Under the pieces are notes generated by a model. That model did no database searches, had not been told where the DNA came from, and saw only the letters and a program-made list of their open reading frames with translations. A stretch of DNA of 64,000 bases, taken from contig CAZBHH010000003.1 of assembly GCA_964492065.1 (NCBI GenBank), forward strand, positions 1-64,000, written 5' to 3'. Positions 61,163 through 64,000 of the stretch are shown piece by piece (the stretch's first letter is position 1; each line of letters starts with the position of its first letter). The position numbers and the translations under genes are program-made. This DNA is from JADKAC01 sp964492065. GTDB taxonomy: Bacteria > Bacteroidota > Bacteroidia > Chitinophagales > BACL12.

Positions 61163-62473
61163 TTAAACGGGTATGCCGTAAAGGTCAAAATTATCGGATG
61201 CTGTTATTTGTATCTGGGCAAAATCGCCGATGCGCACAAAATGGGCTGCGGCATCTATCAAGACTTCATTATCCACATCGGGGCTGTCCGCCTCAGTTCT
61301 CCCGATAAAATAACCTCCTTCTTTCCTGTCGATAAGCGTTGTAAAAATCTTTCCGACTTTGGATTGGTTTTTTTCCAGCGATATGGACGCCTGCAATTCC
61401 ATTACTTCGTCCATGCGCTTCTGTTTAATTTCCTGAGGCACATCATCGGCTAAGGCATAGCTTCCCGTTCCCTCTTCATGGGAGTAGGCAAACACACCTA
61501 ATCTGTCGAATTGCATTTCGCGGATAAACTGCAACAATGCTTCGAAGTCTGCTTCCGTCTCACCGGGAAAGCCCACGAGCATTGTTGTGCGCAAGGTGAT
61601 GTCCGGTATCTTTTTACGGATAGCTGCGATTAAATCTTTTGTTTCCGCACAGGTTATCTGCCGCCGCATGGCTTCCAGTATTTTATCACTGCTGTGCTGT
61701 AACGGGATATCGAGATATTTGCACACCTTATCACAAGATGCAATTGCATCGATAATTTCCAACGGGAATTTAGAGGGATATGCGTAGTGCAGCCTGATCC
61801 ATTCAATCCCCTCCACTCCATTTAACTGATATAACAAATCCGCTAAGGCCCTTTTCTTATAAATGTCCAGGCCGTAGTATGTGAGTTCCTGGGCAATCAG
61901 TATGATTTCTTTCACGCCGACGGCAGCTAAATTCCTCGCCTCTTCGACAATAGATTCCACCGTGCGGGAGCGATGTCCACCACGCATCAGCGGAATGGCA
62001 CAGAACGAACACGTGCGGTTACACCCTTCTGAAATCTTTAAGTAGGCAAAATGTTTCGGCGTGGAAATGCGGCGCTCGCCGATTAATTCGTGTTTGTAAT
62101 CCGCTTTGAATTTTTGCAACAAACCCGGCAATTCCATAGTGCCGAACCATGCATCTACCTGCGGTATTTCCAATTGCAACTCTTCCCTATAGCGTTGCGA
62201 CAGACAACCGGTGACATATAATTTTTCGATTTCGCCATTTGCCTTTGCCTCTGCGTAATTTAAAATCGTATTGATACTTTCCTGTTTTGCATTTTCGATA
62301 AATCCACAGGTATTGATAATTACAATATTACAATCGTCTTTCGGCCTTTCGTGGTAGGCATCGATTTGGTTGCCCTTCAGTTGCGTCAACAATACTTCGC
62401 TGTCCACGACATTTTTTGAACAGCCGAGTGTTATGATATTTACTTTGTCTTTATTGGATTTTTTTGTTTTCAA
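61163..62473 (-). CDS. rimO: Ribosomal protein S12 methylthiotransferase RimO
   Basis: 436 residues. The N-terminal MTTase domain has Cys18, Cys56 and Cys90 (auxiliary cluster), the radical-SAM domain has GCNRTCSFC (Cys151, 155, 158), and the last 65 residues are a TRAM domain. RimO adds a methylthio group to Asp of S12. The PLMRGGHRSRTVESIVEEA stretch and RTTMLVGFPGETE separate it from MiaB. It is 11 bp downstream of ftsY. Confidence 0.95.
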   Translation of the reverse strand: MKTKKSNKDKVNIITLGCSKNVVDSEVLLTQLKGNQIDAYHERPKDDCNIVIINTCGFIENAKQESINTILNYAEAKANGEIEKLYVTGCLSQRYREELQLEIPQVDAWFGTMELPGLLQKFKADYKHELIGERRISTPKHFAYLKISEGCNRTCSFCAIPLMRGGHRSRTVESIVEEARNLAAVGVKEIILIAQELTYYGLDIYKKRALADLLYQLNGVEGIEWIRLHYAYPSKFPLEIIDAIASCDKVCKYLDIPLQHSSDKILEAMRRQITCAETKDLIAAIRKKIPDITLRTTMLVGFPGETEADFEALLQFIREMQFDRLGVFAYSHEEGTGSYALADDVPQEIKQKRMDEVMELQASISLEKNQSKVGKIFTTLIDRKEGGYFIGRTEADSPDVDNEVLIDAAAHFVRIGDFAQIQITASDNFDLYGIPV

Positions 62474-62484
62474 CCAATGCCGTT

Positions 62485-63435
62485 TTATTTGAACAACGCA
62501 TCCACAAATGCCTCTTTGTTGAACACCTGCAGTTGCTCCATTTTTTCGCCTACACCGATATATTTTACCGGTATTTTAAACTGGTCGGCAATACCGAGCA
62601 CCACGCCGCCTTTTGCCGTGCCATCCAATTTTGTAACGGCCAGTGCGGTGACTTCGGTAGCAGCTATAAACTGGCGGGCTTGTTCAAATGCATTTTGACC
62701 GGTTGAGCCGTCCAACACCAGCAATACATCGTGCGGTGCCTCGGGGTACACTCTGCCTATCACCCGTTTGATTTTGCTCAGTTCGTTCATCAGGTTGGCC
62801 TTATTGTGCAATCTGCCGGCCGTATCTATCAATACCACATCCGCCTGTTGTGCCTTTGCCGCATTGACTGTATCGAAAGCCACCGCTGCCGGGTCGGCCC
62901 CCATGCCTTTCTGAACAATCGGCACCTCCACTCGTTTTGCCCATATACTCAATTGATCAACTGCTGCCGCCCGAAATGTATCTGCGGCTCCCAGTAATAC
63001 CTTATGCCCTTTTGCTTTAAACTGGTACGCCAGCTTACCTATGGTGGTGGTTTTCCCGACACCGTTGACGCCGACGATCAACATAATATAAGGCCTCGTG
63101 TTTACCGGTATTTCAAAATCGGTATTGTCGGGCACCTTGTTCTCGGTGAGCATAGCGATAATTTCTTCACGGAGCATGGCTTGTAACTGCTGCTCGCCTA
63201 CGTATTTATCGCGGGCTGCACGTGCTTCAATTCTGGCAATTATCTTCAATGTGGTATCGATACCTACATCGCTGCTCACCAGCACGTGTTCCAATTCATC
63301 CAGGAAATCGTCGTCAATTTTTGTTTTTCCGGCAATTGCCTTTGTGATACGGGATAAAATACCGGTGCGGGTTTTCTCCAGTCCCTTGTCCAGGTCTTCC
63401 TTCTTTTCTTTATTAAACCAGCCAAATAATGCCAT
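62485..63435 (-). CDS. ftsY: Signal recognition particle receptor FtsY
   Basis: 316 residues. Helical N domain, then the G domain with GVNGVGKTTTIGKLA (G1), DTFRAAAVDQL, IDTAGR (G3) and TKLDGTAKGG (G4/G5). It lacks the long acidic A domain of E. coli FtsY, as in other Bacteroidota. FtsY is the SRP receptor GTPase that brings nascent membrane proteins to SecYEG. It heads the ftsY-rimO-bshC unit, separated from the ribosomal genes by a terminator. Confidence 0.96.
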   Translation of the reverse strand: MALFGWFNKEKKEDLDKGLEKTRTGILSRITKAIAGKTKIDDDFLDELEHVLVSSDVGIDTTLKIIARIEARAARDKYVGEQQLQAMLREEIIAMLTENKVPDNTDFEIPVNTRPYIMLIVGVNGVGKTTTIGKLAYQFKAKGHKVLLGAADTFRAAAVDQLSIWAKRVEVPIVQKGMGADPAAVAFDTVNAAKAQQADVVLIDTAGRLHNKANLMNELSKIKRVIGRVYPEAPHDVLLVLDGSTGQNAFEQARQFIAATEVTALAVTKLDGTAKGGVVLGIADQFKIPVKYIGVGEKMEQLQVFNKEAFVDALFK

Positions 63436-63457
63436 GAATGATGCATATTTTATAAAT

Positions 63458-63486
63458 AAAAAAAGCCCCTATGATGCATAGAAGCT
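63458..63486 (-). terminator. Rho-independent terminator between the DUF4295 gene and ftsY
   Basis: On the minus strand AGCTTCTATG / CATAGGGGCT pair over 10 bp (two G-U) with a 3-nt loop, followed by seven T. It ends the rpmB-rpmG-DUF4295 transcript. Confidence 0.87.
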
Positions 63487-63510
63487 AAGAACGCATTGCG
63501 GAGAAACGTA

Positions 63511-63684
63511 TCAGGCGTTGCCTTTCAATACATCCTGTACACGGTCTTTGTGTACTATTTTTTCTTTAAAGATGTAGGCGCCGGTTTTCGGGGACTTCTC
63601 CGTTACGATAACTTTTACCATCTCTTTTCCGCCGCCGGAAATTTTTCCTTTACCTACCCGGGCGTTCTTCGATACTTTTCCCAT
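63511..63684 (-). CDS. DUF4295 small basic protein
   Basis: 57 residues, MGKVSKNARVGKGKISGGGK onward, very basic, with the conserved core TEKSPKTGAYIFKEKIVHKD of DUF4295. The family is restricted to Bacteroidota and is co-transcribed with rpmG and rpmB (2 bp separate it from rpmG), so a ribosome-linked role is likely but not shown. It is below 60 codons and easy to miss. Confidence 0.85.
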   Translation of the reverse strand: MGKVSKNARVGKGKISGGGKEMVKVIVTEKSPKTGAYIFKEKIVHKDRVQDVLKGNA

Positions 63685-63686
63685 GA

Positions 63687-63875
63687 TTACTTAATTTCTT
63701 TGTGAACTGTTACTTTCTTTAAATACGGATTATACTTTTTCTGTTCAATCCTGTCAGGAGTATTACGCCTGTTTTTGGTCGTAATATACCGGGAAATGCC
63801 CGGGACATCGGTATTCTTTTGCTCGGTGCACTCCAGTATTACCTGAACTCTGTTGCCTTTGCTCTTCTTGGCCAT
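63687..63875 (-). CDS. rpmG: 50S ribosomal protein L33
   Basis: 62 residues. MAKKSKGNRVQVILECTEQK, then SRYITTKNRRNTPDRIEQKKYNP with the typical NRRNTPDR stretch, ending VTVHKEIK. Only one Cys is present, so this is the zinc-independent C- form. It lies 17 bp after rpmB. Confidence 0.96.
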   Translation of the reverse strand: MAKKSKGNRVQVILECTEQKNTDVPGISRYITTKNRRNTPDRIEQKKYNPYLKKVTVHKEIK

Positions 63876-63892
63876 AACCGCTGGGTTTGTTT

Positions 63893-64000
63893 TTAATTAT
63901 TTTCTTTTTTCAATTCATTCAGATAAGCGGACAATCCCTTTTTGTTGATTGTCTTCAGCGTTGTTGCCGCTACTTTCAGTGTAATCCACCTATCCTCTTC
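63893..64000 (-). CDS. rpmB: 50S ribosomal protein L28, C-terminal part (cut by window edge)
   Basis: The last 35 residues are in the window: EEDRWITLKVAATTLKTINK and KGLSAYLNELKKENN. The RWITLKVxxxTLKTINKKG stretch is the L28 C-terminus. The N-terminal half lies beyond base 64000. It is the first visible gene of the rpmB-rpmG-DUF4295 cluster. Confidence 0.9.
   Translation of the reverse strand, partial: EEDRWITLKVAATTLKTINKKGLSAYLNELKKENN

Noticed and set aside
1..64000. Mobile elements, prophage, CRISPR arrays
   Set aside because: Reading both strands showed no transposase, integrase, Cas protein, direct-repeat array or terminal inverted repeats.

Overview
The window comes from a chromosome of the phylum Bacteroidota, most likely the Chitinophagia/Sphingobacteriia side. 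The evidence is family content: a PorT-type type IX secretion barrel beside ubiE, DUF3822 before rsmD-coaD, an alternative GlmU-like nucleotidyl/acyltransferase, an HU-CCDC81/SPOR protein, BatD, BshC, and DUF4295 beside rpmG-rpmB. The promoters agree: many genes have the Bacteroidota -7 element TAnnTTTG, and recognisable Shine-Dalgarno sequences are scarce. I see no phage, IS element, transposase, integrase, CRISPR array or rRNA. This is core chromosome with a small metal/fluoride resistance patch.

Layout. 1-3.2 kb: two outer-membrane beta-barrels (the first cut by the window edge) and a convergent MATE exporter. 3.2-9.1 kb: a forward run with an anchored pseudopilin-like protein, DUF3822, rsmD, coaD, pyrE, a two-ended membrane protein, a WD40 propeller and dcd, with a NUDIX gene pointing backwards. 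9.1-15.8 kb: porT-ubiE (reverse), engB, batD, a YkuK-type RNase H-fold gene, zinc-independent L31, the GlmU-like enzyme, tpiA and prmA. 15.9-23.9 kb: a 1492-residue exported protein of unknown function, an M48 lipoprotein protease, a spermidine-synthase-fold protein, Sua5, and two small secreted helical proteins. 24.2-30.7 kb (reverse): envelope genes (HU/SPOR, a plug-less TonB-receptor-like barrel with a 1032-residue TPR partner, a lipoprotein). 30.8-34.6 kb: rnhA, fbp, a GNAT, aspartokinase and a small membrane protein. 34.7-39.7 kb: the metal patch, with an AraC regulator carrying an HMA-like copper-binding head, the Cu(I) ATPase CopA, a CDF exporter and the fluoride channel CrcB. 39.8-45.9 kb (reverse): groS-groL, a 2TM protein, rarA, phhA, a DciA-like protein and recF. 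46-49.4 kb: pdhA, a TPR protein, ribH, an MBL hydrolase and tRNA-Met. 49.5-55.8 kb: a tightly packed aroC-symporter-SDR-amidohydrolase operon, divergent hutI, and tRNA-Leu(CAG). 55.9-64 kb (reverse): a giant multi-PAS/GAF histidine kinase, bshC, rimO, ftsY, DUF4295, rpmG and a partial rpmB.

Most of the window is housekeeping: nucleotide metabolism (pyrE, dcd), cofactors (coaD, ribH, menaquinone via ubiE), translation and RNA modification (rsmD, prmA, rimO, Sua5, L28/L31/L33), replication and repair (recF, DciA-like, rarA, rnhA), chaperones and envelope biogenesis. The points most worth a second look are the 1492-residue exported protein; the copper-binding AraC regulator with an inverted repeat in the copA promoter; the repeated placement of TAnnTTTG/A only 4-5 nt before start codons, which predicts leaderless mRNAs; the Gly in place of Asp/Asn in the RsmD catalytic motif; and the start-on-start arrangement of the NUDIX gene and pyrE in one CATG.

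Functions are assigned from recognised motifs and family memory, without database searches. Domain positions are approximate.
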